The notes below the pieces were generated by a model. It was given only the letters and a program-made list of their open reading frames with translations, had not been told where the DNA came from and did not search any database. The translations under genes and the position numbers were made by a program. Below are positions 1 to 8,487 of a DNA stretch of 64,000 nt, one piece after another; within the stretch, counting starts at the first letter, position 1, and the number at the start of each line of letters is the position of its first letter. The stretch is from Actinoplanes sp. KI2. GTDB taxonomy: Bacteria; Actinomycetota; Actinomycetes; Mycobacteriales; Micromonosporaceae. The stretch spans positions 147,240 through 211,239 of the forward strand of contig NZ_JAOSZE010000013.1 of assembly GCF_025630775.1 (NCBI RefSeq), read 5' to 3'.

Positions 1-626
1 GGCCCAACGGCTCCGGCAAGACCACACTGTTCGACCTGATCACCGGCTATCAAAAACCGGACGCCGGGCTGGTGGCGTTCGCCGGGCGGGACGTCACCGG
101 CCGCGGTCCGGGCCGGCTCTACCGCGCGGGGTTGACCCGCACGTTCCAACAGGCCCGCGTGTTCCCGCAGCTCACGGTGGTGGAGAACATGGTGGCCGCA
201 GCCGGGCACCGGTGGTGGCGGCAGCTCGCCACGCCGCGAGTGAGCGCCGCCGACCGCGCGCGGGCCGGGACGCTGCTCGCCGAGTTCGACCTGACCGGGG
301 ACGCGGACCGGATCGCGGCCGAGCTCTCCTACGGCCGGCGCAAGCTGCTCGAGTTCGCCGCCGTGCTGATGAGCGCGCCCCGGCTGGTGCTGCTCGACGA
401 GCCGATCGCCGGGGTCAACCCGGTGCTGGTCGAGCGGATGGAGCAGCACGTCCGGTCCCGGCACGCGGCCGGCGTCACGTTCCTGATCGTCGAGCACGAC
501 CTGTCGTTCGTGATGCGGCTCTGCGACCCGGTCATCGTGCTGGACGCCGGCCGCCCGATCAGCGAGGGCGACCCGGCCATGGTTCGCGCCGACCCGCGGG
601 TCCTCGACGCCTACCTGGGCGGCTGA
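1..626 (+). CDS. livG: ABC transporter ATP-binding protein, LivG type (5' partial)
   Basis: ATPase subunit of a branched-chain-amino-acid-type (HAAT) ABC importer. The window opens inside the Walker A motif: the frame starting at base 3 reads PNGSGKTT, so about 35 N-terminal residues lie outside. The LivG-style signature LSYGRRK, Walker B (LVLLDEP) and switch-histidine region (EHD) follow. Codons remain open from base 3, so the internal GTG at 72 is not the start. The stop lies 1 nt before the livF start, which implies coupled translation. The permease and binding-protein genes are presumably upstream. The substrate cannot be read from the sequence; the downstream catabolic genes suggest a carboxylate or amino-acid-like compound. 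Confidence 0.9.
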   Translation, partial: PNGSGKTTLFDLITGYQKPDAGLVAFAGRDVTGRGPGRLYRAGLTRTFQQARVFPQLTVVENMVAAAGHRWWRQLATPRVSAADRARAGTLLAEFDLTGDADRIAAELSYGRRKLLEFAAVLMSAPRLVLLDEPIAGVNPVLVERMEQHVRSRHAAGVTFLIVEHDLSFVMRLCDPVIVLDAGRPISEGDPAMVRADPRVLDAYLGG

Positions 627-627
627 C

Positions 628-1362
628 ATGCTGCTGCGCCTCGACTCAGTGGTGGCCGGGTACGGCGCCGGCGAGGTCCTGCGCGGCCTCGACCTCGACG
701 TCGCCGAGGGCGGCGTCACCTGCCTGATCGGCCCGAACGGCGCCGGCAAGTCCACGTTGCTGAGGACGGTCAGCGGGTTGCTGCGGCCGAGCCGGGGCCG
801 GGTGCTCTTCCGCGGCGACGACCTGGGCCGGCGCGGCCCGCGCGAGCGGCTGCTGCTCGGCATCGTGCACGTGCCGCAGGAGCGCAGCCTCTTCCCGGCC
901 ATGACCGTGCGGGACAACCTGCTGATGGGCGGCTATCTGCTGCGCGACCAGCGGCTGCTGCGGGAGCGGATCGACCGGGCGGTGGCGGCCTTCCCGATCT
1001 GCGCGCGACGGGCCGGCGCGCACGCCGGGACGCTCTCCGGCGGCGAGCAGAAGCAGGTCGAACTGGCTCGCACGCTGCTGCTCGACCCGGCGCTGGTGCT
1101 GCTCGACGAGCCGTCGATCGGGCTGGACCCACGGTCGCGGCGGCAGGTCTTCGACAGCGTCCGGCAACTGGCGGGGGCCGGGCGCACGATCCTGCTGGTC
1201 GAGCAGAACGCCCGGTCCGGGCTGGCCGCGGCGGACACCGGCGCGGTGCTTGACGGCGGCGTGGTGCGGCTGGTCGCCCCGGCCGCCCGCCTGCTCGACG
1301 ACCCCGAGGTGGCGCGGCTGTATCTGGGCGCGCGCACGGCAGAAAGGACCCATGATGAGTGA
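628..1362 (+). CDS. livF: ABC transporter ATP-binding protein, LivF type
   Basis: Second ATPase of the same HAAT importer, 244 aa, the usual LivF length. Walker A GPNGAGKST is near residues 36-44, the signature LSGGEQKQVELA is near 135, and Walker B is LVLLDEPSIGLDP. The ATG at 628 follows the livG stop after 1 nt. Its last 11 nt overlap the next gene, so the transporter and the oxidoreductase are probably translated from one mRNA. LivG and LivF normally form a heterodimer on the cytoplasmic face of the permease pair. Confidence 0.93.
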   Translation: MLLRLDSVVAGYGAGEVLRGLDLDVAEGGVTCLIGPNGAGKSTLLRTVSGLLRPSRGRVLFRGDDLGRRGPRERLLLGIVHVPQERSLFPAMTVRDNLLMGGYLLRDQRLLRERIDRAVAAFPICARRAGAHAGTLSGGEQKQVELARTLLLDPALVLLDEPSIGLDPRSRRQVFDSVRQLAGAGRTILLVEQNARSGLAAADTGAVLDGGVVRLVAPAARLLDDPEVARLYLGARTAERTHDE

Positions 1363-2266
1363 AGTCGGCTGGATCGGCGCCGGGCGGATGGGCGGCGCGA
1401 TGGCCCGGCGGTTGCTGGCGGCCGGGTACGGCGTCCGCGTCTGGAACCGCACCCGGGACAAGGCCGAGGCGCTGACCGGGGCCAAGGTCGCCGACGCACC
1501 CGGCGACCTGGCCGGCCTGGAGGTCGTCTTCACCACGGTGGCCGACGACGCGTCGCTGCTGGGCGTCACGATCGGCGAGGGCGGGCTGCTGCGCGGGCCG
1601 GCGTCGCCCGGCTACCTGGTCGACGCCAGCACGGTCGCGGCGGAGACCTCGGACCGGGTCCGGCAGTTCGCCGCCGACCGGGGCACCACGCTGCTGGCCG
1701 CCCCGGTCAGCGGCAACCCGAAGGTGGTGCGGGCCGGCCGGGCCTCGATCGTGGTCTCCGGGCCGAGGTTCGCCTACGACGACGTCGAGCCGCTGCTGCG
1801 GGCGATCGGCGCCTCGGTCACCTACGTCGGCGACGGCGACCAGGCCCGCCTGGTCAAACTCGCGCACAACGTGCTGCTCGGCGTGGTGACCCAGGCGCTG
1901 GCCGAGGTGACGGTGCTGGCCCAGCGTGGCGGCGTACCGCGGCATGTCTTCCTGGATTTTCTGAACGACTCCGTGCTCGGCTCGACGTTCAGCCGGTACA
2001 AGTCGCCGGCGCTGGTGAACCTCGACCTGGCCCCGACCTTCACCACCGGCCTGTTGCGCAAGGACTTCGACCTGGGGCTGGCCGCCGGGCGCGGGCTGGA
2101 GGTGCCGATGCCGGTCGCGGCGGCGGCCTACCAGCTGGTGCAGGCGGCGGTCGGGCGCGGGCACGGCGACACCGACTTCGCCGCGCTGATCGTTGAGCAG
2201 GCCCGCAGCGCCGGGCTCGAGCTGGAGCCCGAGCAGGTGGAGGTCGACGACGGGCTGGGGTCATGA
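1352..2266 (+). CDS. NAD(P)-dependent oxidoreductase, 3-hydroxyisobutyrate dehydrogenase family
   Basis: 304-aa beta-hydroxyacid dehydrogenase. The N-terminal Rossmann fold begins GWIGAGRMGGAMARRL (GxGxxG). The substrate loop DAPVSGNPKVVRAGR resembles the family DAPVSGG motif but with NPK in place of the second glycines. The catalytic-lysine segment is VKLAHNVLLG (K near 171). Start chosen at ATG 1352 (a second ATG is at 1355) because AGAAAGGA precedes it; the longer open frame upstream is a livF shadow. It should oxidise a small 3-hydroxy acid or reduce a semialdehyde, using NAD or NADP. It overlaps both neighbours by a few bases and so belongs to the operon. Confidence 0.88.
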   Translation: MMSEVGWIGAGRMGGAMARRLLAAGYGVRVWNRTRDKAEALTGAKVADAPGDLAGLEVVFTTVADDASLLGVTIGEGGLLRGPASPGYLVDASTVAAETSDRVRQFAADRGTTLLAAPVSGNPKVVRAGRASIVVSGPRFAYDDVEPLLRAIGASVTYVGDGDQARLVKLAHNVLLGVVTQALAEVTVLAQRGGVPRHVFLDFLNDSVLGSTFSRYKSPALVNLDLAPTFTTGLLRKDFDLGLAAGRGLEVPMPVAAAAYQLVQAAVGRGHGDTDFAALIVEQARSAGLELEPEQVEVDDGLGS

Positions 2267-3495
2267 TCCCGGCGTCGCCCGGCCGGATGGGCGTCGACTT
2301 CGAGGAGCGGGTCGACTTCGCGCGGCTACGCGCCTACCGGCTCGGCCGGGCACGGGCCGCCCTCGAGGCCTCCGACCTGGGTGCGCTGCTGCTTTTCGAC
2401 ATCAACAACATCCGGTACGTGTCGTCCACCATGATCGGCGAGTGGGCCCGGGACAAGGTCGCCCGCTACACCCTGCTGACCCGTACCGGCGAGCCGGTGG
2501 TCTGGGATTTCGGCTCGGCCGCCCGGCATCACCAGCTGTACGCCCCGTGGATCGTCGGTTCGAACAGCCGGGCCGGGATGCTCGGGCTGCGCGGCGCGGT
2601 CGCCCCCGACGCCGGTCTGATCGCCGCGGCGGTCGCCGAGATCGGCGGGCTGCTCGCCGAGCACGGCGTGGCCGGGCAGCCGGTCGGGGTGGACATCGCG
2701 GAGACGCCGATGTTCCTGGAACTGCAGCGCACCGGCATCGACGTACGGGATGGGCAGCAGGTGATGCTGGACGCCCGCCTGATCAAGTCGGCCGACGAGA
2801 TCATGCTGCTCTCCACCGCGGCGGCCATGGTGGACGGCGTCTACCAGGACATCGCCGAGGCGCTCAAGCCCGGGGTCCGGGAGAACGAGATCGTCGCGCT
2901 GGCCAACAAGCGGCTCTACGAGATGGGCTCGGACGACGTCGAGGCGATCAACGCGGTCTCCGGCGAGCGCTGCAACCCGCACCCGCACAACTTCTCGGAC
3001 CGGCTGATCCGGCCGGGCGACCAGGCGTACTTCGACATCATTCAGGCCTTCAACGGCTACCGGACCTGCTACTACCGCACCTTCGCGGTCGGCCGGGCGA
3101 CGGCCTCGCAGCGGGACGCGTACACCCGGGCCCGCGAGTGGATCGACGCGGCGATCGAGCTGGTCCGCCCGGGCGTGACCACCGACCGGATCGCCCGGCT
3201 CTGGCCGGCCGCCACCGAGTTCGGCTTCGCCGACGAGATGGCCGCGTTCGGCCTGCAGTTCGGGCACGGGCTCGGCCTCGGACTGCACGAGCGGCCGATC
3301 ATCTCGCGGCTCAACTCGCTGACCCACCCGGTGGAGCTGCGCGAGGGCATGGTCTTCGCGCTGGAGACGTACTGCCCCGCCGACGACGGCTACTCGGCGG
3401 CCCGGATCGAGGAGGAGGTCGTGGTCACCGCGGACGGCGCGTCGGTGCTCACGCTCTTCCCGGCCGAACAGCTCTTCGTCGCCAACCGCTACTGA
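2263..3495 (+). CDS. M24 family (Xaa-Pro peptidase/creatinase-fold) hydrolase
   Basis: 410-aa two-domain pita-bread protein: a creatinase-like N-terminal domain (about 1-170) and an M24 catalytic domain (about 175-405). Visible metal-site segments are YFDI (first Asp), GHGLGLGLHE (His), FALETYCP (Glu) and RIEEEV (Glu). The second Asp, expected in a GDxxRTF-like motif, is replaced by Cys in RTCYYRTF, so this may not be a standard dinuclear peptidase; the fold also includes creatinase and DMSP lyase DddP. It overlaps the previous gene by ATGA. Its place between a dehydrogenase and 2-oxoacid dehydrogenase subunits suggests hydrolysis of a small C-N or ester-type substrate rather than peptides. 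Confidence 0.85.
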   Translation: MIPASPGRMGVDFEERVDFARLRAYRLGRARAALEASDLGALLLFDINNIRYVSSTMIGEWARDKVARYTLLTRTGEPVVWDFGSAARHHQLYAPWIVGSNSRAGMLGLRGAVAPDAGLIAAAVAEIGGLLAEHGVAGQPVGVDIAETPMFLELQRTGIDVRDGQQVMLDARLIKSADEIMLLSTAAAMVDGVYQDIAEALKPGVRENEIVALANKRLYEMGSDDVEAINAVSGERCNPHPHNFSDRLIRPGDQAYFDIIQAFNGYRTCYYRTFAVGRATASQRDAYTRAREWIDAAIELVRPGVTTDRIARLWPAATEFGFADEMAAFGLQFGHGLGLGLHERPIISRLNSLTHPVELREGMVFALETYCPADDGYSAARIEEEVVVTADGASVLTLFPAEQLFVANRY

Positions 3496-3512
3496 TCGCC
3501 TTGGAGGCCTCG

Positions 3513-4541
3513 ATGCCACCTCCCGGCCTGTCGGCCCAGGACCTCTACACCCCGGCGGGCACCGTGCCTGCGCCGGTTGCGCTCGACCTTTTCCGTACGC
3601 TGGCGCGCCTGCGCCGGTTCGAGAAGCGCGCGTACGACCTGTTCCTGCAGAACCTGGTGAAGGGCACCAGTCACCTCTCGCTGGGGATGGAGGCGATCGC
3701 GGCCGGGTTCGCCACCGCGATGACGCCCGAGGACTACACCTTCGCGACCTACCGCGGCCACGCGCACACGCTGGCCCGAGGCGCGCCGATGGACGCGGTG
3801 CTCGCCGAGCTGCTCGGCCGGGACACCGGGCTGCTGCACGGCAAGGGCGGCTCGATGCACCTCACCGACGTCACGCACGGCGTGCTCGGCTCGTACGCGA
3901 TCGTCGGCGCGCACCTGACCGTGGCGCTCGGGGCCGGCTGGTCGGCGCGGTACCTGGGCCGGCCGCGGGTGACGGTGGTGTTCTTCGGCGACGGGGCGAC
4001 CAACATCGGCGCCTTCCACGAGGCGCTGAACCTGGCCGCGACCTGGCGGCTGCCGGTCGTGTTCGTCTGCGAGAACAACCAGTACATGGAATACACGCCG
4101 ATCCGCGCGGTGACCGCCGTGCGGCGGCCGGCGGCGGATCGGGCCGCGGCGTACGGGATGGAACCGGTTCTGATCGACGGCAACGACGCCGACGCGGTCT
4201 TCCTCGCCGCCGCACACTTCGTCGGACGGGCCCGCGCGGGCGACGGACCGGCCCTGATCGAGGCCTACACCTATCGGTCGACCGGGCACTCGCGGGCCGA
4301 CCCGGCGCACTACAAGCCGGCCGACGAAGTTGCCGCGTGGGCGGCCTACGACCCGCTGGACCTCTACCGGCGGCGGCTGTCGGACGCCGGCGTGCCGTCC
4401 TCCACGCTCGACGGCATCGAGGCGGAGGCGGCGGCCGAGGTGGAGAAGGCGACCGTATCCGCGAAGGGGGCGCCCACGCCCGGCCCGGACCGCCTGCTGA
4501 CCAACCTGTGGGCGGACGGAGGCTCGTCATGGCGGAACTGA
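3513..4541 (+). CDS. Thiamine-diphosphate-dependent 2-oxoacid/acetoin dehydrogenase E1, alpha subunit
   Basis: 342-aa E1 alpha subunit. The ThDP-binding motif GDGATNIGAFHEALN ... VFVCENN is present near residues 160-195, and GKGGSMHL and YRGHAHTLARG are typical of the pyruvate/acetoin dehydrogenase alpha family. Start at ATG 3513 with TTGGAGG 5 nt upstream. Together with the beta subunit it decarboxylates a 2-oxo acid or cleaves acetoin and passes the acyl group to a lipoyl E2. No E2 or E3 is visible downstream, so an E2 elsewhere is needed. The gene overlaps the beta gene by 13 nt. Confidence 0.9.
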   Translation: MPPPGLSAQDLYTPAGTVPAPVALDLFRTLARLRRFEKRAYDLFLQNLVKGTSHLSLGMEAIAAGFATAMTPEDYTFATYRGHAHTLARGAPMDAVLAELLGRDTGLLHGKGGSMHLTDVTHGVLGSYAIVGAHLTVALGAGWSARYLGRPRVTVVFFGDGATNIGAFHEALNLAATWRLPVVFVCENNQYMEYTPIRAVTAVRRPAADRAAAYGMEPVLIDGNDADAVFLAAAHFVGRARAGDGPALIEAYTYRSTGHSRADPAHYKPADEVAAWAAYDPLDLYRRRLSDAGVPSSTLDGIEAEAAAEVEKATVSAKGAPTPGPDRLLTNLWADGGSSWRN

Positions 4542-5506
4542 CCTATCGCGACGCGGTCGCCCGGGCGATCGCGCAGGAGATGGCGCGCGACGAGCGGGTG
4601 GTCTTCCTCGGCGAGGACGTCGGCGCCCCCGGCGGCGTCTTCAAGGCGACGCCGGGCCTGCTGGACCGCTTCGGCCCCGAGCGGGTGCGCGACACACCCA
4701 TCTCCGAGCAGGCGATCCTCGGCGCCGCGATGGGCGCCGCGATGACCGGCCTGCGCCCGATCGCCGAGATCATGTTCGCCGACTTCTTCGCGGTCTGCTG
4801 GGATGTCGTCGCCAACCAGATCGCCAAGGCCCGCTACATGACCGACGGCCAGGTGAGCCTGCCGCTGGTGATCCGCGCGGCCAACGGCGGCGGCCTGCGC
4901 TTCGGCGCCCAGCACTCGCAGGCGGTGGAGAACTGGGCGATGGCCGTTCCCGGCCTCAAGGTGGTCGCCCCGGCCACCCCGCGCGACGTGATCGGCCTGT
5001 TCGCCGCGGCCGTCCGCGACCCCGACCCGGTGCTCTTCTTCGAGCACAAGGCCCTCTACCCGGTGAAGGCGCCGGTGCCGGACGGCGAGATCGTCGACAC
5101 CCTGGGCACGGCGGTGGTCCGCCGGGCCGGCGACGACGTGACCGTCCTGGCCCTGGCCGCGATGGTCCCCCGCGCCCTGGCCGCCGCGGATCGCCTGGCG
5201 GAGGACGGCATCGAGGCCACGGTGGTCGACGTCCGCAGCCTGGTCCCGGTGGACACCCGGACGATCCTGCGCGAGGTCGCACACACCGGCCGTCTCTTCA
5301 CCGTCGAGGAGAACCCCCGGCTGCTCGGCTGGGGCGCCGAGGTGGTGTCGATCGTCGCCGAGGAGTGTTTCTGGAAACTGGACGGCCCGATCGTCCGCAT
5401 CACCACGCCGCACATTCCGCTGCCCGCCGCCGATTTCCTGGAGGACCAGGCGATCCCGTCCGTGGACCGGATCACCGAAACCATCCGCACCGCCATGAAG
5501 TCCTGA
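4529..5506 (+). CDS. 2-oxoacid/acetoin dehydrogenase E1, beta subunit
   Basis: 325-aa transketolase-like E1 beta subunit of normal length. Recognisable blocks are VVFLGEDVGAPGGVFK near the N-terminus, RDTPISEQAILGAAMGAAM (conserved Glu of the ThDP site), the FGAQHSQ segment, and a C-terminal transketolase domain containing VVDVRSLVPVDT. Start ATG 4529 lies inside the end of the alpha gene, preceded by GGAGG. This is the last gene of the 1-5506 operon. Acetoin, pyruvate and branched-chain enzymes cannot be told apart from this sequence alone. Confidence 0.92.
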   Translation: MAELTYRDAVARAIAQEMARDERVVFLGEDVGAPGGVFKATPGLLDRFGPERVRDTPISEQAILGAAMGAAMTGLRPIAEIMFADFFAVCWDVVANQIAKARYMTDGQVSLPLVIRAANGGGLRFGAQHSQAVENWAMAVPGLKVVAPATPRDVIGLFAAAVRDPDPVLFFEHKALYPVKAPVPDGEIVDTLGTAVVRRAGDDVTVLALAAMVPRALAAADRLAEDGIEATVVDVRSLVPVDTRTILREVAHTGRLFTVEENPRLLGWGAEVVSIVAEECFWKLDGPIVRITTPHIPLPAADFLEDQAIPSVDRITETIRTAMKS

Positions 5507-5638
5507 CCGGCCCCGAGTTTGGCGTCGATGAGGTCTTCCCTCGCGTCTGGCCACCGGAGATCCTGAGAACAGAAGGCAACAGTGCCGTTGCTCAGGGTAA
5601 CCCGCTCGGTCGAGTGGAGCTTGAGGAAGCCGCGGTGC

Positions 5639-6685
5639 ATGAGTCGATTTCGCGTCCTGCTCTCGCAAAAGGTGCGGCCCTGGGGTTTCGGGCTGCTGTC
5701 GGCGGCCTCGCTGGCCATGCTGGTCTCGGGCGAGGTATACGACGGCTACTCGCGCGACGTCCTGATCAATCTCGGCACGAGCCTCCTGGTGGTGGCGCTC
5801 ACCTATGCCATCTTCGACCCGGTCTTCCAGGAATTTCGTCGGTCCCGAGTCATCGAGCAGCCGTTCTTCGACGACGTGCGGTTCAGCCGGAACGTGCAGA
5901 ACGCCTCATCGACGGTCCGCATCATGGACACCGGGAACCACATCCTCGAGGGCCGGCAGCGCGACCGCTTTCTCGAAGCGATCCGGACGGCGGCCGAGCA
6001 CGGCGTGCGGATCGAGATCCTCCTGCTCGACCCCGACGCCAAAGCGACCGAGCAGCGGGCCGAGGAGATCAGACCGGTCGACGTCCGCGGCGTGATCGTC
6101 GAGAACCTTCGTTTCCTGTACTGCTGCCGGGCCGGCATGAGCGTCGCGCACGCCGAGAACCTGGCCGTGCGGACCTACGACGCGTTGCCCGCCCTGCAGC
6201 TGCACCAGTGGGACGGCCGGGCGCTGATCTCGTTCTACCCGGTCGGCCAGCGCGCGTCCGCCTCGCCGCACCTGGAGATCAACATCGACTCGTCGCTCGG
6301 CCAGTTCGCCGAGAGCCGCTTCCACGAGCTGTGGCAGCACGGCAACACGACCGTCCTCGAGGACTGGTGGACTACGCCGCTGGTGTTCTGCCGCGACGGC
6401 GAGCCGGTCGCCAAACGCGCGGTCCGCTACGTACGCATGCACGAGGCGATCTTCATCGACGGCGGCCGGATCGCGGACCTGCTGGTCGACTTCGGACGCG
6501 ACCACATCACCGCGTCGGGGAGCATGGGGGTGCGGCCGTTCGAGTCGGACTGCACGTACTCGATGTCCCGGCTGTCCTCCGAGTCCGAGATGAACGGAGT
6601 GGTGACCGCGGAGTTCCTCCGCAAGTACGGCGACGGCGGCGCGGAATCCACCCCGCCCATGCTGCTGGCCCTCGAGCCGATCTGA
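5639..6685 (+). CDS. Membrane-anchored DUF5919/phospholipase-D-like protein
   Basis: About 348 aa. Two N-terminal hydrophobic stretches (about residues 14-30 and 42-60, LINLGTSLLVVALTYAIF) suggest membrane anchoring. They are followed by a cytoplasmic domain with VRIMDTGNHILEG, RIEILLLDPDA, LQLHQWDGRALISFYPVG and FAESRFHELW, a pattern I associate with DUF5919/PLD-like domains often fused to HTH regulators. No HKD catalytic motif is visible, so enzymatic activity is doubtful. I prefer ATG 5639 (TTGAGGAAG upstream); an in-frame GTG at 5582 would add 19 residues. It converges on the sigma factor gene with 6 nt between the stops. Confidence 0.6.
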   Translation: MSRFRVLLSQKVRPWGFGLLSAASLAMLVSGEVYDGYSRDVLINLGTSLLVVALTYAIFDPVFQEFRRSRVIEQPFFDDVRFSRNVQNASSTVRIMDTGNHILEGRQRDRFLEAIRTAAEHGVRIEILLLDPDAKATEQRAEEIRPVDVRGVIVENLRFLYCCRAGMSVAHAENLAVRTYDALPALQLHQWDGRALISFYPVGQRASASPHLEINIDSSLGQFAESRFHELWQHGNTTVLEDWWTTPLVFCRDGEPVAKRAVRYVRMHEAIFIDGGRIADLLVDFGRDHITASGSMGVRPFESDCTYSMSRLSSESEMNGVVTAEFLRKYGDGGAESTPPMLLALEPI

Positions 6686-6691
6686 TCCCGG

Positions 6692-7954
6692 TCAGGCGTC
6701 CGGCCCGGTCTCGGCGAGGCGGCGGCGCAGGAACGCCCGTTCCGGCTCGTTGCCGGCGAGGTCGAGCGCCTGCCGGTAGGCGTCCGCCGCCTCCGCCTTA
6801 CGGTCCAGCCGGCGCAACAGATCGCCGCGAGCCGCGGGCAGCAGGTGATATCCGGCCAGCCGCCGGTCGGCCGCCAAGGCGTCGAGCAGCGCGAGCCCGG
6901 CCGCGGGACCGTCCACCATGGCCACCGCCACCGCCCGGTTGAGCTCGACCAGCGGCGAGGGCGACACCGTTCGGAGGACGTCGTACAGCGCGACGATCTG
7001 CGGCCAGTCGGTGGTCGCGACGGTCGCGGCCTCGTCGTGCACGGCCGCGATGGCGGCCTGCAGCGCGTACGGACCGGGTCGGCCGCCGGTCAGCGCGCCG
7101 ACCACGAGCCGGCGCCCCTCCTCGATCTTGCCGGCGTCCCACCGCGCGCGGTCCTGGTCGTCGAGCAGCACCAGGTCGCCGCGGACGTCCACGCGCGCGT
7201 CCCGGCGGGCGTCGACGAGCAGCATGAGGGCCAGCAGACCGGACACCTCCCGCTGCCGGGGCATGAGGCGGTGCAGGATCCGGGCCAGCCGCACGGCCTC
7301 GTCGGCCAGGTCGTGGCGCATCAGGGCGGGGCCGCCGGTCGCGGCGTACCCCTCGGTGAAGATCAGATAGATCACCCGGAGCACGGCCGGCAGCCGCTCG
7401 GTCAGCTCCGCGCCGCTCGGAACCCGGAACGGGATCCGAGCCTCGCGGATCTTGCGCTTCGCGCGCACCAGCCGCTGGGCCATCGTGGCGTTCGGGAGCA
7501 GGAACGCGCGGGCGACCTCCGGCGTGCTGAGGCCGCCGAGGCAGTTCAACGTGAGCGCGGTCTGCGCCTCGAGCGCCAGCGCCGGGTGGCAGCAGGTGAA
7601 GAAGAGGTACAGCCGCTCGTCCGGCACATCGTCCGGGTCGGCCCAGCCGGGGTCGGGCTCGGGCGGCGGCGGCTCGTACCGCTCCGCCTCCACCCGCAGC
7701 AGGGCCAGCTTCGCGGCCAGTACCCGGTCCCGGCGTAGCAGGTCGACCGCCCGGTGGCGGGCCGTGGTGAGCAGCCACGCCGCCGGGCGGTCCGGCACTC
7801 CGTCGCGCGGCCACCGCTGCAACGCGGTGGCGACGGCGTCCGCGGCGACCTCCTCGGCCAGGTCGAGGTCACCGAGGGTACGCACGAGGGTGGCCAGCAG
7901 GCGCCCCCACTCCTCGCGGAAGACCGCCTCGACCGAGTCGGCCGCCGTACCCAT
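6692..7954 (-). CDS. ECF42-type RNA polymerase sigma factor with TPR-like C-terminal extension
   Basis: 420 aa: sigma region 2 (about 10-75), region 4 (about 115-175, [23 protein letters not shown]) and a long C-terminal helical DUF6596/TPR-like part, [24 protein letters not shown]. This layout next to a DGPF protein is diagnostic of ECF42, a group that lacks an anti-sigma factor and is controlled through its own C-terminus. Start ATG 7954 is preceded by GGGGGGAT. Because the YCII gene lies just upstream on the same strand, the two are probably co-transcribed, with a tandem-repeat spacer between them. Confidence 0.88.
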   Translation of the reverse strand: MGTAADSVEAVFREEWGRLLATLVRTLGDLDLAEEVAADAVATALQRWPRDGVPDRPAAWLLTTARHRAVDLLRRDRVLAAKLALLRVEAERYEPPPPEPDPGWADPDDVPDERLYLFFTCCHPALALEAQTALTLNCLGGLSTPEVARAFLLPNATMAQRLVRAKRKIREARIPFRVPSGAELTERLPAVLRVIYLIFTEGYAATGGPALMRHDLADEAVRLARILHRLMPRQREVSGLLALMLLVDARRDARVDVRGDLVLLDDQDRARWDAGKIEEGRRLVVGALTGGRPGPYALQAAIAAVHDEAATVATTDWPQIVALYDVLRTVSPSPLVELNRAVAVAMVDGPAAGLALLDALAADRRLAGYHLLPAARGDLLRRLDRKAEAADAYRQALDLAGNEPERAFLRRRLAETGPDA

Positions 7955-7980
7955 CGGTGATCCCCCCACGTTGCCCACGG

Positions 7981-8048
7981 ACCCGCTGCCTCGGGACGCG
8001 CTGCCTCGGGACGCGCTGCCTCAGGACGCGCTGCCTCAGGACGCGCTG
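7981..8048. repeat. 15-bp minisatellite between the DGPF gene and the ECF42 gene
   Basis: Four full units and a partial fifth of ACGCGCTGCCTCRGG, with R = G in the first two and A in the last two. The partial unit at 8041-8048 overlaps the 3' end of the YCII gene. Read on the minus strand, each downstream unit carries an in-frame copy of the last codons (GCG TCC) and, in two units, the TGA stop. It therefore looks like slippage amplification of the gene's own tail, and it lengthens the spacer to the sigma factor. Confidence 0.9.
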
Positions 8049-8392
8049 TCGAACTCCATGATCGGCCGCACCTCGACCGACCCGTACTTCGCGCCCGGGC
8101 ACTTGGCCGCCCAGTCGATCGCCGCGTCGAGGTCGGGCACGTCGATCAGGTAGTAGCCGCCGAGGACCTCCCGGGTCTCGGCGAACGGCCCGTCGGTGAC
8201 CACGCGCTCGCCGCCCTTGACCCGTACGGTGGTGGCGGTCTTGCTGTCCTGCAAGGCCTCACCGCCCGAGCTGGCCCCGGCCTGGGTGATCGCGTTGGTG
8301 TACGCCCAGTACTCGTTCATCACCTGCTCGGCCTCGGCCGGGTCGGGCGCGGCGGTGGATTCCTCGCTGTAGATCAGCAACAGGTAACGCAT
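8036..8392 (-). CDS. YCII-related DGPF-domain protein, ECF42 partner
   Basis: 118-aa dimeric ferredoxin-like YCII protein. MRYLLLIYSEE at the N-terminus and TDGPFAETREVLGGYYLIDVPD are the hallmark DGPF motif. In actinomycetes such proteins are encoded beside ECF42 sigma factors and are usual members of their regulon; their biochemical role is not settled. ATG 8392 starts the gene and the sigma gene follows on the same strand after 81 nt. The 3' end runs into the minisatellite. Confidence 0.88.
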   Translation of the reverse strand: MRYLLLIYSEESTAAPDPAEAEQVMNEYWAYTNAITQAGASSGGEALQDSKTATTVRVKGGERVVTDGPFAETREVLGGYYLIDVPDLDAAIDWAAKCPGAKYGSVEVRPIMEFDSAS

Positions 8393-8487
8393 GATGGTCC
8401 CCTCACGTCGGGTGGCCGCCGATCGGCCGCTTCCACCGTCACGACGATCGGGAACCGCGATATCGACAGCCCCGTCGAGAAACTTTT

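Noticed and set aside
7981..8048. Short tandem repeats considered as a CRISPR array
   Set aside because: Units are contiguous 15-mers without spacers.
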